From contig JAVHJL010000002.1 in NCBI GenBank assembly GCA_036971715.1, positions 32,501 to 96,500 on the forward strand: DNA of 64,000 nt, in the 5' to 3' direction. The translations under genes were made by a program, and so were the position numbers. The notes beneath the pieces are model-generated. The model had not been told where the DNA came from and did not search any database. It saw only the letters and a list, made by a program, of their open reading frames with translations. Positions within the stretch are counted from its first letter, which is position 1. Each line of letters starts with the position of its first letter. Source of the stretch: Arthrobotrys musiformis (lineage: Eukaryota > Ascomycota > Orbiliomycetes > Orbiliales > Orbiliaceae). Of the stretch, positions 12,203 through 25,279 are shown in pieces.

Positions 12203-12731
12203 TTAATTTTTATTTAAAAATTTGGTTATTAAATAATATTTTAATAATAAATTTTTAAAAAATATTAATAATAAACTAACAAGCTAATTAAAATCTAGTT
12301 ACTAAAACAAAAGATTTTTTAATTTATAAAAAATTAATTAATTAATTATACAATTAAGATAATCAAATAAACAATACAAAAAGTTATAAAACCTCCTATT
12401 TATTAATAATAATCTTTTTATAAATTTATTTATAAAAATTTTATTATAATTTTTACTTTTTTTAAATAATTAAATTTAACCAACTTTTTAACTTTAAATA
12501 ATTATTATCAACCTTCTAAAACCAATCCAAAAACCTTACTAAGTTATTTAATCAATAATAATAATAAATAATATATACAAAAAACAAAAATATAATTAAT
12601 ATAAATTAATAATTTATACTTATTAAATATTCTTTATTAAAAAATAATAATTACAATACCCTATTCCTAATATAATAAAGTTTAATAAAATTACCTAAAT
12701 TTTTTAACTAAAAATTATACTCATTAATTTT

Positions 12732-13403
12732 TGTCACGCCCACACCATATGACCGTTCCCAGTTAGGCATATGGCTTGGCGCGATAAACATGCTTCTAAT
12801 TCTGTATTTCAATTATTCTACAAAAAGATTTAGTTCATAATTTATTTATTCATCTTATAAATATTCATTCAAAAGAAATAAATCTATTTCCTGTATTATA
12901 TAAAATGTATTATTTAACACAACACATTCAGTTTTGTTCAACCAACAGAAATCTTAGCTACTGATCCATCTTGTTTTTTATACAATATTTATTATAATAT
13001 ATATATAATATTTCATTATTCATTAATATGCTTGTTTTTAAAAAATAAACAATAAGCAATTAGATGAGTAATAATTTTATACATAATTTATCTTTTATAT
13101 AAAAACTTTATTATATATTTAAGATTTTTTTGAATAATAATAGTTCTTAGATTTTTTTTTAAAACTCCATCAATTAATTTATTAATTATTTTTATTAGTT
13201 CACTATTTAATAATAAAGCCTTAAAATAATCCTATAAGTCTTTTACTTATTCTATTGTGTTATATTTTTTATATATAACTTTATTAGTTTTACTGAATAT
13301 TGATTGTTCCCTATAAGAGATCTGAACCAATAGAATTGAGAAACCAGCAAGGTGCTAGGCTTGTTTGGGAATCCTGCCAAGGAGACCTGGGCAAGGTGTA
13401 ACA
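12732..13403 (-). mobile_element. solo LTR, family A (672 bp), in inverted 18S
   Basis: Opposite orientation to the copy at 10944: starts tgtcacgcccacaccatatg and ends gggcaaggtgtaaca. Perfect target duplication ATTTT at 12727-12731 and 13404-13408. The 18S sequence is continuous across the insertion. The short open frame on the minus strand at the right end (13252-13452) is LTR sequence, not a gene. Confidence 0.95.
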
Positions 13404-14164
13404 ATTTTATTAATATAATATATATATAATTTAAAATATTTAAAAACATCATAAACTTATTATTACTTTAAATTTTCATTAATTTAAATTAATAATCTTT
13501 TTAAAAAACTAATTAGGTTATTTAATAAATTAAAATCTTATTTATTATTATAATTAAATAAATAAATTATTTTATTAACTAAAAATAGTTATACACTATT
13601 ATTTATATAATTAAAAAAAAACTTTTAATCTATTAATTTTTAATATATCTAAATTTAATAAATTTCCTTATATTAAATTAAATTAAGTTATAAGTTTTAT
13701 ATTTAATAATACTTTTTTATTAATTTCTTTAAATTTCAATTTTATAATTATATTCTTTTTAGAATTTAAAAACTTTGATTTTTTATAAAATACTAAATAG
13801 ATTATAAGTTAAATACTACCTAATTTTTAGTCAATATAATTTATAATTAAAACTATAATAATATCTAATTATTTTTAATCTTTTAATTTTTATTTACTAA
13901 TTAATAAGAATATTTTTAGTAAATATTTTTACAATAATTAATTTTTAATAAATTTAAAAATTTTATTTTTAATAATTGAATATTAATGTTTTTGATTATT
14001 TTTATTAATTATTATAATAGTTTTAAAAACTAATAAAATAGAATTACTATCCTATTTTATTATTTTATATTAATATATTTAAGTAAAGGCCTACTTTAAA
14101 TATTCTAATTTTTTTAAAGTAAAAGTCCTAAATTTTTAGTATATTTAGTAAAAAATATAAAATT

Positions 14165-14779
14165 TGTAAGAAATCGTATAAAAACTAGTCAAGATATCAA
14201 GGTAATACACAAATATCACAAGGCAAGAGTAGTATACTAGTATAAATATAAATTAATACTTAAATTATTACTTAGTTTCTAAATACATAATAGCAAACAT
14301 AACGAGTTAAATAAACAAATAACAAAAAAAATAACATATTAAACTAGATAGGAGATAAAACTATAAAATAATTATTTGGGGATACAGTATTAAATTGAAT
14401 AGAATATAAAACTATGAACTAGACATTTGGACATAAAATATTGAACTAAATAGGAAATAAATCTGAACTGGATATTTAAATATATAAGGTATTGAATTAA
14501 ATATATACTATTTTTTGATAGTTTAGAAACCTATGTAGAGCAAAAATCTAAATAAGCTTTTTATTGCATATATTGAAATAACATTATTAATATTGTTCTT
14601 TATGTTCTAAGATCTAGATTTGGGTACTTCCTTATTTTAGATCTACAAATTATATTGTGTCGTGTAGTTTTTCTTCCAATTACAGTATTGCTTGAATATT
14701 TCCTATAGTCATTCTGAGGGCTCCTCCGGCCGCCTGGATTTCTGCTTGGAGTTCTTTCTGCTGGGACTGCTTCGTTACA
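14165..14779 (+). mobile_element. solo LTR, family B (615 bp), in inverted 18S
   Basis: Starts tgtaagaaatcgtataaaaa and ends gcttcgttaca. Target duplication AAATT at 14160-14164 and 14780-14784. Same length as the copy at 10012. The last 80 bp again escape the AT shift seen in the rest. Confidence 0.95.
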
Positions 14780-15480
14780 AAATTAATTAAAAAGAAAAAT
14801 TTAGCCGTATTAATATATATAGTTAAGTAGACTAAGTAACTAAATCTAAAATTTAATTATAAATTTTTTAATTATAATAATTTTAATATATATTATTAAA
14901 ATTAGAATTACTGTGATTATTAATATTAAATTTACTTTTTAATTACTTTTTATTAAAAAATTTAAATTATATTTATTTTAATTATAAAATCTAAAAGAGT
15001 CTTATATTATTATTTATTATTATTATTTTTCTAAATTAAGATTAGGTAATTTATATATTTATTACTTTTTTTAAATATAATAGTTATTTTTTAAATTTTT
15101 TTTTTAAAATTAAATTTTAATTTCTTATTATTTATTAAAATTATGATAAATTATTATTTTACTATTAAAAATTAATAAAACAAAAATTTAAATAAATTAT
15201 TATTAATATAAAATTATACAATTCATTAAATTATCATAAATTATTAAAAAATTTAAAAATATTAATTTTTTATTTAATAAATATATTTTTTCCAAAAATT
15301 AAAATTTTTAGTATATATTAATTTTAAAATTATTATAATTATTTAAATAAAATATTATTAAATAAATAATAATTAATTTAATAAATTATTTATAGTTTTA
15401 TTATATAATTACTTATATTTAAATATATATAGTTTAATCTTTAAAACAAATATGTAACTACTAATAAAATTAATTAAATA

Positions 15481-16491
15481 ATTACAATTATAGGTTTATA
15501 AAATAAATTAATAGTTAAAATTATTTCCTAAAAATTTAATAAGTTTGGTTATTAAACTCCCAATCTTTTTTAGAAGGTTAGAAATTAGATAGTTTTTTAG
15601 GTTGTTAGGGAGGGTGTATAAAATATTAATTTTAAATTATTTATAAAATAAATTTAATTTATTTCTAATTTAAATTTATTTCAAATATAATATTTTATTA
15701 TTTTATTTAAATTTTTTTAATATAATTTTCGCGTAATAATAATTTAAATTAGTTAAGGAATTAAATTAAATTAAGTATAATTAGCTTTAAAAAAATATGA
15801 TTTAATATTAAATATATTAAGTATTAAAGTTAATATTAATAGATAATAATATTAACTTAATTTTAATTAACTAATAAATTAAAACTATAATCATAAACTA
15901 GTAATCTATATTTTTAAATTAATATTAATTACAATTATAATTAATTTTTATAAATCTATTATTAAATTATAAACTCAATTATTTTTTAATTAAAAAATTA
16001 TAAATTATCAAATTTCAGCACTTAACATTACTAAATACTAAAACTAGTTTATAAACTATTAAACTAATATTAATATATAATATATATAAAAAATACTACT
16101 AATTACCTAATTTTAAATTAACAACAATAAAACACTACTATTAAAATTAAAAAAATTTAAAAAAATTAAACTAAATTATAGTTAATAATTAAATATTAAT
16201 TAAAAACTTTTTACACTTTGTCTCCTCCCTTTTTATAAATTTTATTATTTTAAATATTGCCCAAAATATTTAAAGCAACACATTTAACAAAATATTATTT
16301 TATATTACACTAGATTTATATAAACAATAAGCAAATATAATTATAATAAAATTTTATATTATTTTTTTAATAAATAAAATTCCTAAATCAATTATATTAT
16401 TTTAATATATTTACTTACTTTGTATGTAATTTTTGAATATTTATAAACAAATAATTTGTTAAAATATTTATAACTTTTATTTATTAAATAT
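15481..16491 (-). other. rDNA upstream spacer, inverted copy
   Basis: Mirror of about 155-1173, detected as reverse-complement similarity all along; for example 16441-16491 pairs with about 155-230. It is cut at its outer end by a family-B LTR at 16492. No gene is seen. Confidence 0.65.
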
Positions 16492-17280
16492 TGTAAGAAA
16501 TCGTATAGAGACTAGTTAAGGTATCAAGGTAATACACAAATGTTATAAGGCAAGAGTAGTGTACTAATATAAATATAGATTAATATTTAAATTATTGCTT
16601 AATTTCTAAATACATGACAGTAAATTTAGTAGTTTAAATAGATAATTAACAAAAGAAATAACAAAATAAACTGAACAAAAAATAAGTCTATAAATTAAAT
16701 AATCAAACATAGAATATTAAATTAGACAAAAGATAAGTTTGTAAATTAAATAATCGGATATAGAATATTAAATTGAATAGAAGATAAGTTTGAACTGAAT
16801 ATTCAGAAATACAAGATACTAAATTAAATAATATATAATTTTATATAGTAAATAAGTGTATATAGTAAAATACTTTTTTAAAAATTATCAAAAAAACAAA
16901 AACTTTTTTATCTGGAATTTTTAGAATTTAAATAATAGTTGTAATTTTGAATTATAAGTTTTAAAATTTAAATCTAAATATTTTTTTATTTTAAATCTGT
17001 GATTTATATTATATCATATAGTTTTTCTTTTAATTATAATATTACCTAAATGTTTTTTATAATTATTTTAAAAACTTTTCTAATTGTTTAGATTTTTGTT
17101 TAAAGTTTATTATACTAAAATTGCTTTATTATAGAATTTCTTTCTTTAATATTAATATTTTATTAATATTTTATTTAAAAGTTTAGTATCATAGTAGATT
17201 TTTTATTATGTTAGTATTTTTTATTAATTTTAAGTAATATAAATCCTTTATAGCTGCTTTTGTGCTTAATTTTTAAGAAT
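16492..17280 (-). mobile_element. 3' end of a family-B Ty3/gypsy element (LTR 16492-17133 plus internal end)
   Basis: A strongly decayed family-B LTR (tgtaagaaatcgtatagaga ... ctttattata) is followed by 17134-17280. That stretch matches the start of the internal region of the full-length copy at 53799-53950, so it is the 3' end of a minus-strand element. The element is cut at 17280 by a second, plus-strand family-B element. I could not recognise the remainder of the first element beyond 23852, so it may be deleted or too decayed. No target duplication was found. Confidence 0.75.
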
Positions 17281-17895
17281 TGTAACGAAGCAGTCCCAGC
17301 AGAAAGAACTCCAAGCAGAAATCCAGGCGGCTGGAGGAGCCCTCAGAATGACTATAGGAAATATCTAAGTAATACTGTGGTTAGAAGAAAAACCATATGA
17401 TGTAATACAATCTGCAGACTTAGAATAAGAAAGTACCTAGATTTAGACTTTGGAATATAAAGAATAATATTAATAGTGTTATTTTAGTATATGTGGTAAG
17501 AAGTTTGTTTAGGTCTTTGCCTTATATAGGCTTCTGAGTTATTAAGAAATAGTATATGTTTAGTTTAATATTTTATATATTTAAATATCTAGTTTAGATT
17601 TATTTCTTATTTAGTTTAATATTTTATATCTGAATGTCTAGTTTATAGTTTTATATTTTGTCTAATTTAATATTATATTTTTAAATGATTATTTCATAGT
17701 TTTATTTTTTATTTAGTTTAATATGTTATTTTTTTTATTATTTATTTATTTAATTTATTATATTCATTATTATATATTTAAAAATTAAGTAATAATTTAA
17801 GTATTAATTTGTATTTATACTAATACATTATTTTTGTTTTATAATATTTATATATTACCTTAATATTTTAACTAGTTTTTATATGATTTTTTATA
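17281..17895 (+). mobile_element. 5' LTR of full-length family-B chromovirus
   Basis: 615 bp, starts tgtaacgaagcagtcccagc and ends as the decayed tacgatttcttaca. The first 80 bp are almost unmutated and the distal end is RIPped. It pairs with the LTR at 23233-23847. Confidence 0.9.
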
Positions 17896-20800
17896 TTTTA
17901 TTGTTTTGTAATTTTATTAATTTAATACTTAAATGTTAGTATTAGCTCTATTTAAGGATAGGTCCTTTAAAGAGAAAGATGCTGAAGGAGAAACTGTAAT
18001 TATTATTTTATTAGGATTTATTATTAAATAAATTAAAGCTATGATAGTAGTTTTTGAATATTTTAGAAATAGTATCCCCATAGTGGTCTTGGTGATTGTT
18101 CTAAGTATTAAATTTCTAAATCCTGATTTTTTTGATGGTATTAAGTTTTATAAATTGTGAAATTTTTTGACCTAGTTTAATAATAAATATGAAAAAGAAG
18201 TTACCAAATTTACTATATTTAGAAAAAAGATAGTATATGTTGTTAATTTTTTTAAAAGAAATTTAGTAGAACTAGTCTTTAATAAATATAATATAGATGA
18301 TAGAATATGGAGTTAGGATATATATATCATATTTACTATATGGCTTGAAAAAGTTTTTGGTAATTTAAATTTTGTAAAAATAATAAAATAAGAATTATGA
18401 AATCTTAAATAAGTTAACAAATTTTTTTCTATATATTTTACAGAATTTAGATGCTTTATAAAATAGCTTAATTATAATAATACTATTTAGATTGCCTATT
18501 TATGACACAAGCTATACATTGAAATTGAAGAATTCCTAATTATTAGAAATATTTTTCCTGAAAATTTTAATAATTTTATTATTATTTATCAATGTCTTAA
18601 TAATAATTAATAAACTTTAAATATAAAAAAGAAGTTTTGAAGTTTTATAAATACTGGATTTTAAAAGAAAAATATTATTATTATTATACCAGTACCTAAA
18701 ATATTTTTTAAATCCAATAACCTGATACTATAAATATAAGAAAATAATTATTTTAAATTCAAACCTATAGATTAATCTATAAATAATATTAAAAGATACT
18801 TAACTTAAAAAAAAAAAGATTAATAACAAATTTAGAAATTATGTCTTTATTATAGAAAAAATGGTTACTTTGCTAATAATTACCCTAATAAAAAAATTTA
18901 GAGGAATTTTAATTAACAAACTCCATATAACCCCTATATAACACAAAATTAGAATATTAAAAAACTAATTTATAAAAAAGTTTAAAATAAAATAATATCT
19001 ATTATAAAATACCACCAACATAAAAATGCCAAAAAAGAATTAAGAAAAAACAATACTTAATTATAAAATATAACACATAGCAAAATAGAAAATTCATTAT
19101 TACTTCAAACATCTAAAAACTTTAAAAAATTTTCCAGATTTTTTTTATATCTTAGAATTAATACTCCTATTTAAACCCCAAAAATACTAAAATATTATTT
19201 AAATCATACATTAAAATCTTTATTATTTTATATCCTTATTTCCAAAACCTTGTTAATACTTTTATATGTTTAAATAATAGTAATATAAAAATACATATAA
19301 ATTATAAATTCATAATTAAAAATAATTTCCCACTTTATTCTAAAAGAATTCCTAAATCTATAAAATATTTTAATAAAATTAGAAAATTTGTCAAAAAAAT
19401 AACTTAATTTAAAATAAAAATCTAATATTATAAAGAAATTATTAATGTTAATATCATCAACACCACCAAATTTTTAAATCTAAGAAAATTATGGTATAAA
19501 AAATATAATATTTATATTAATTAGAAAAATAATTAAATACATATAAACTACTTATTTAGAATTATTATTATAAATATTAAAGTTTTTAAATAACTTATAA
19601 AATAAAGACCCATATTTGCTATCTATAAATTAGGAAGAAAATAAAAATAAATAACATATATTAATAACAAAATTTTGATTAAAAAATTTATCAAATTTTC
19701 TAAAGAATTCTAGAATTTATCAGAAACTTTCTCCAAAAAAAAAGGAAATATTCTATTATTATAAAAAAAAAAAGATATAAAGATCCCTACTCCTTTAAAT
19801 ACTAAATTAATTTAAAAACCTATATAATTAATAAATAAAGAACATCTTAAAGCCTTAAAAACATAAATTAATAAATATATGACTAAAAAATTTATTTAGA
19901 AATCTAATAACTTATAGAAAGTATTAATTCTTTTTATTCTAAAAAAAAACAGTAACTTATAATTTTACATAGATTAGAAGAAACTTAATATTATTATTAT
20001 CAAAAACTAATATCCTTTACCTCAAATCGACAAAACCTTAAATTATTTTAGAAAAGCTAAATATTTTATATAATTAAATATTTATAACACATATAATCAC
20101 ATCCAAATAGTTAAAAAAAATAAAAAAAAAATAATTTTCTATACTAGATATAAATATTTCAAATTCTAAATAATATATTTTAGTTTAATAAATATTTTTA
20201 TTATTTTTTAAGCATATATTAATAAAACTTTAAAACTTTTTTTAAATAAATTTTATATAATTTATTTTAATAATATTTACATTTATAGTAATTCACAAAC
20301 AAAATATATTAACATATAAAATAAATTATTAAAATACTATAAAAAATAGGATTTTATATTAAATTTTTTAAATATAAATTTTTTTCTAAAGAAACTAAAT
20401 TCTTAGGATATATTATAAGAAATGATAATATTAGAATAAATTTAACTAAAATTTAAAACATATTTAACTAAAAAAAACCAAAAAAAAGATTTAAAATTGT
20501 CAAAAAAGTATAATTTTTTTTAGGATTTGCAAATTTCTATTAATAATTTATAAAAGATTATGTAAAAATAGCCGAACTGCTTTATAATTTAACTAAAAAA
20601 AACAGAATATTTTATTAAAAAAAAGAAGAATAGAATGTCTTTTAAACACTTATGTAAGTCTTTTGTATTAAATTAATATTAAAGTACTAAAACTTAATAT
20701 TAGAAATATAAGTAAAAATAAATATATTTAACTTTATTTATATTATAGTTCTTTTTCAAAAATATGATGATAAATTATAGTATTTAATAGTTTATTAATC

Positions 20801-23232
20801 CAAAAAAATAATTTTTATAAAATATAATTATAATATTTATAATAAGGAATTCTTATTTATAATTCAAGTATTTAAAAAATAAAATTGATATCTAATAAAT
20901 ATTTATATTTAAATATATATTTTTACAGATTATAAAAACCTGGAATATTTTATAATTAAATAGTTTTTTAAATAAAAATAAGTAAAATAAATGAAATATT
21001 TATTTTAATTTGACTTTAAAATATTCTTTATTTTTAAAAAAATTAATACTAAAGCTAATGCATTAATCAGAAGATTAAAAGACCTTTTTCAAAAAAAAGA
21101 GAATAAATATATAAAAAATTAAATTAAAATATTAATATTATTTAAAAAAATCTAACAAATTAGTATAATAATAATATAAGAAGATTAGAAAATAGTAATA
21201 TTTAAAAACTTATATATTTAAAATATTATGAAAGTTTTAAGAAAAGGAAATAAATAATATCTTAAAATAAAAATCTTAAAAATAAAGGAATAGTAAAATA
21301 AACTTTATTATAATAATAAAAAAATAATATCTAATAATAAAGAAATCTATAAAAAAATATTGTAATAATATTATGATTACTTTATTGTAGGATATTTAGG
21401 CAAAGCTAAAATACTAGAACTAATCTAAAGAAAATATATATAGGTAAGAATTTAAAAAAATGTAGATTAATATATTAATAATTGTTATATATATAAATAT
21501 ATTAAAATTCTAAAAAATATATTACAAAAACTACCATAATTATTCTAAATATTAAAAAAAAATTGGCAAAATATTTTTTTTAATTTTATTATTAAATTAC
21601 TAAAATTAAAAGGATATAATGTTATTTTAATCATTATTAATAAATTTTTTAAAATAATTTATCTGATTTTTATTATAAAAAAGCTAAATATTAAAAAATT
21701 TACTAGAATTTTTTTTAAAGATATTTGGAAATTGTATAAATTACTTAAGAAAGCTATATTAAATAAAAAAAAAATTTTTTTAATAAATTTTAAAATGAAA
21801 TTAATAGTTGATTAAAAATCTATTATTAATTTAGTATTACTTATTATTTTTAAATAAATAGATAGATTAAATATATTAATATTATAGTAGAATAATATTT
21901 TAGGGCTTATGTCAACTACTAATAGGATGACTAAATAATATGGCTATTATTAGCCGAATATTCCTATAATAATAAGATATTTAATACTACTAATATCTTA
22001 TTATTTGCTATAAATTATAATTGGAACCTAATTATCTTTAAATTTTAAAGATTTAAGAAACCTATTAAAAATCAGGAGACTATAGAATTTATTTAATAAA
22101 TATTAGACCTATAAAAGGTTTTATATATAGAAATTAGCTATATTATATAAATACAGCAAGAATAAGTAAACAAATAATGACATCTAGCACCTAAATATAA
22201 AAAAAGAGACTATATTTAACTTAACATGTAAAATATTAAAATAGCTAGACCCTATCCTAAACTGTTTAATAAAATAAAAGGTTTATTTTAAATTTTTAAA
22301 TTTATAAGAAAATAAATATATAAGCTGGAACTTCCCCCATTAATAAAAATTTATTTTATTTTTTATATTAATTTGCTTTATATAGTAAATGCTTTTCCTG
22401 GCCAAAATTATAAAAAATGATCTATATTTATTACAATTAATAATAAAAAAGAATACAAAATTAAAAAAATTCTAGATTCATAATTATATTATTATAAACT
22501 TTAATATCTTATTTAATAAAAAGGTTGGAACAAATTTATTTAGTAATTTATATCCAATATTATTTATATTTAAAAATTATTTAATAATTTCTATAAATTT
22601 TATTTTAATTAATTTGGTTTTGATACCTAACTTTTTGATTTTACTATATTCCCTTTTTGTAATAAAGAAAAATTAAGTAAGCTAATTAGAGAATTTTAAT
22701 CTCCTAATATTATTTAAGAAATATTTTCAGATTTTAGTTTATTTAAATTTTAAATATCAGAAGTTATATATTTCAACCTATACCAGGAAATTTTTTGTTT
22801 ATAAATAGAATTAGTTGAAGCTATTTAATACAATTTTCTATTAATACTTTAAATAAATCCTCAAATCCAAGATAATGAATAGCTTTATAATAATAATTTT
22901 ATAAAAAATCAATTATTTAATAAAATGACAAATTTTAACCCAGAACTTAATAAGGAATTTTTGGAACCTAATAATATTAATAAATCGGTACTAAACTTTA
23001 CTAGAATAGACATCCAGTATCATAACATAATAGCAAAAGAAATTCCAAAATCAAATATTTTAAAACAAAATTCTAAAAAACCCAAACTCCCAAAAATTAT
23101 ACAGAAAAGTAGTTACCAAAAATTCATACTACTAAAGATTAGTAAGTAATATTAATAGAATAAAGAACCTATCTTTATACTAGATATCAGAACAAAGTAT
23201 TAATAAAATATCAATACTGAAAAAAGGAATTA
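17896..23232 (+). pseudogene. gag-pol relic of Ty3/gypsy chromovirus (RIP-degraded)
   Basis: Internal region of an LTR retrotransposon on the plus strand, with stops throughout. In order I can see: a degenerate CCHC zinc knuckle of Gag at about 18842-18890 (C-L-Y-x-R-K-N-G); reverse transcriptase with the 'KLN...K..YPLP.ID' block at about 19940-20035 and a decayed YFDDI.IYS active-site box at about 20253-20290 (both Asp changed to Asn); the integrase C-terminal 'YKLELPP' segment at about 22320-22345; and a chromodomain-like stretch at about 22440-22620. Gag-PR-RT-RNaseH-integrase-chromodomain order is the Ty3/gypsy chromovirus arrangement. Around 18.0-18.4 kb C is lost from the plus strand, and from about 18.6 kb G is lost instead. 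The 74-codon open frame at 22925-23149 is just the least damaged part of the 3' end. Confidence 0.88.
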
Positions 23233-23847
23233 TATAATAAAGCAGTCCCAGTAGAAAGAATTTTAAATAAAAATCTAAACAACTAGAAGAACCCTCAGAA
23301 TAATTATAGGAAATATCTAAGTAATATTATAATTAAAAGAAAAATTATATAATATAACACAATCTACAAATTTAGAATAAGGAAATACCTAGATCCAAAT
23401 TTCAGAATATAAAGAATAATATTAATAGTATTATTTTAGTATATATAGCAAGAAGTTTGTTTAAATCTTTACTCTACATAAACTTCTAAACTATTAAAAA
23501 ACAGCACATGTTTAGTTTAATATTTTATATATCTGAATATTTAATTCAGATTTATCTCTTATTTAATTTAATATTTTATATTTAAATATTTAATTCATAA
23601 TTTTATATCCTATCCAATTTAATACTATATCCCCAAATAACTATTTTATAGTTTTATTTTTTATCCAATTTAATATGTTATTTTTTTTATTATTTGTTTA
23701 TTTAACTTATTATGCTTGCTATCATATATTTAGAAATTAAGCAATAATTTAAGTATCAATCTGTATTTATACTAGTACACTATTCTTGCCTTGTGACATT
23801 TGTGTATTACCTTGATATCTTGACTAGTCTCTATACGATTTCTTATT
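23233..23847 (+). mobile_element. 3' LTR of full-length family-B chromovirus
   Basis: 615 bp, pairs with 17281-17895. Flanks agaat (17276-17280) and aaaat (23848-23852) are a 5-bp target duplication if one G became A, the usual RIP change. This copy of the LTR is RIPped at its start but well preserved at its end (ctatacgatttctta). Confidence 0.85.
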
Positions 23848-23852
23848 AAAAT

Positions 23853-24234
23853 AATAATATAAAGATTATATATACTAAAGAATCTTTTATATTAATTTTT
23901 AAAATAATTTTTAAAAATTAAACTAAATTTAATTTAATATCAATTTTGGATTTTAGTTTATAAATACTAGTAATATTATATTTATAAAATAAAAATTTAA
24001 ATATTTGAATATTTAAAATATATATAAAAAAATTTATAGAAACTATTTTAAAAATATACTAAAACTTATTAAAAACAAATCTTTATAAATAATTAAACTA
24101 ATATAATATACTCAATATATATAAAAAAAGAAATAAAATAAACCCTATACTAGAATTCATAATAAATATATAAATTAAAACCTAAAAATTAACTAAGTAA
24201 TAAAATAATAGTTGGGTTACACACATATATACAA
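23853..24234. other. AT-rich stretch, nothing recognised
   Basis: About 380 bp of AT-rich sequence between two LTR elements. It could be the lost remainder of the interrupted element at 16492-17280 or old flank. No motif is seen that decides it. Confidence 0.4.
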
Positions 24235-24906
24235 TGTTACACCTTGCCCAGGTCTCCTCAGCAGGATTCCCAAACAAGCCTAGCACCTTGCTGGTTTCTC
24301 AACTCTATTGGTTCAATTCTCTTAAAAGGAACAATCAGTATCCAGTAAGAACTAATAAAGTTATATGTAAAAAATATAATACAATTAAATAAATAAAAGA
24401 CTTATGAAATTATTTAAGGCTTTACTATTAAATAATAAATTAGTAAAGGTAGTTAATAAGTTGACTAATAGAGTTTTAAGAAAGATCTAAAAACTACTAT
24501 TATTCAAAAAAATCTTAAATATATAATGAAGTTTTCATATAAAATGCAATTTACATACAAATCCAGTGAGTTAATAGAATTTTTATAAATTGACAATAAT
24601 TATTGATTTGATAGTTTATTATTAACTTAAGTACATATATTGTAATAAATATTATATAAAAGAATAAGATGAATTAGTGGCTGAGACTTCTGCTGGTCAA
24701 ACAGAATTAAATATATTGTAAAAATAATACATTTTATAAAATATAAAAAATAGATTTATTTTTTTTAAATAAGTATTTATAGTAAAAATAAATAAATTAT
24801 AAACTAAATCTTTTTATAAGATAAATAGAATATAGAATCAAAAATATATTTATTATATTAAGTTATATATCTAATTGAGATTAGTCATATAATATAGATA
24901 TAATAT
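24235..24906 (+). mobile_element. LTR, family A (about 672 bp)
   Basis: Starts tgttacaccttgcccaggtc, intact for the first 75 bp, then increasingly RIPped to a decayed end (atatagatataata for gtgtgggcgtgaca). This is the reverse of the copy at 31191, where the start is decayed and the end intact. Confidence 0.85.
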
Positions 24907-25279
24907 TATTTTTTTCTTTAAAAAAAACTTTATTATATAAAATTCTTATATGAAAATATTTTGTAAATGGGGAATAAAACGTTTGGGGATATTAGATTTA
25001 TATGGGAAAATCCTATATAGTATATTTTGTGTATAGGAAAGTTGGTTAGGGAATGATTTTGTATGAGAAATTTGTTAAAGGAATAATTTTATGTTAAGAA
25101 ATACTATAGGTAATAAATTCTATGTTATATATATGATTATATAATTGCGATAGTATATAAATATAACTAAATTTATTAAAAATTAAAAATTAAAATTTAG
25201 ACTTTTAAATATTTCTATATTTAATAATTTAGTATGCAAAATCAAATATATTAAAATAATATTTTTGGATAAAAATATG
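24907..25279. other. internal AT-rich stretch of the LTR A element
   Basis: A purine/pyrimidine tract beside the LTR is followed by about 340 bp of AT-rich sequence (24960-25100 is G-rich on the plus strand). No coding motif is seen and it does not resemble the integrase-proximal end of the related element at 60076. Confidence 0.4.

Larger units (their letters stand above)
12407..15480 (-). pseudogene. 18S rRNA pseudogene, inverted copy, split by two solo LTRs
   Basis: Mirror of 1174-2970. The minus-strand 5' end is at 15480 (tatttaattaattttattag). The 3' end is at 12407. Removing the LTRs at 12732-13403 and 14165-14779 with their duplications leaves about 1777 nt, close to the 1797 nt of the plus copy. 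It is severely AT-shifted, so only short stretches keep rRNA identity on their own. The assignment rests on collinearity with the plus copy. Confidence 0.85.

Noticed and set aside
1..24000. Mitochondrial or organellar origin, because of extreme AT content
   Set aside because: It contains eukaryotic nuclear 18S-5.8S-28S with ITS, LTR retrotransposons and transition-only decay. None fits a mitochondrial genome.
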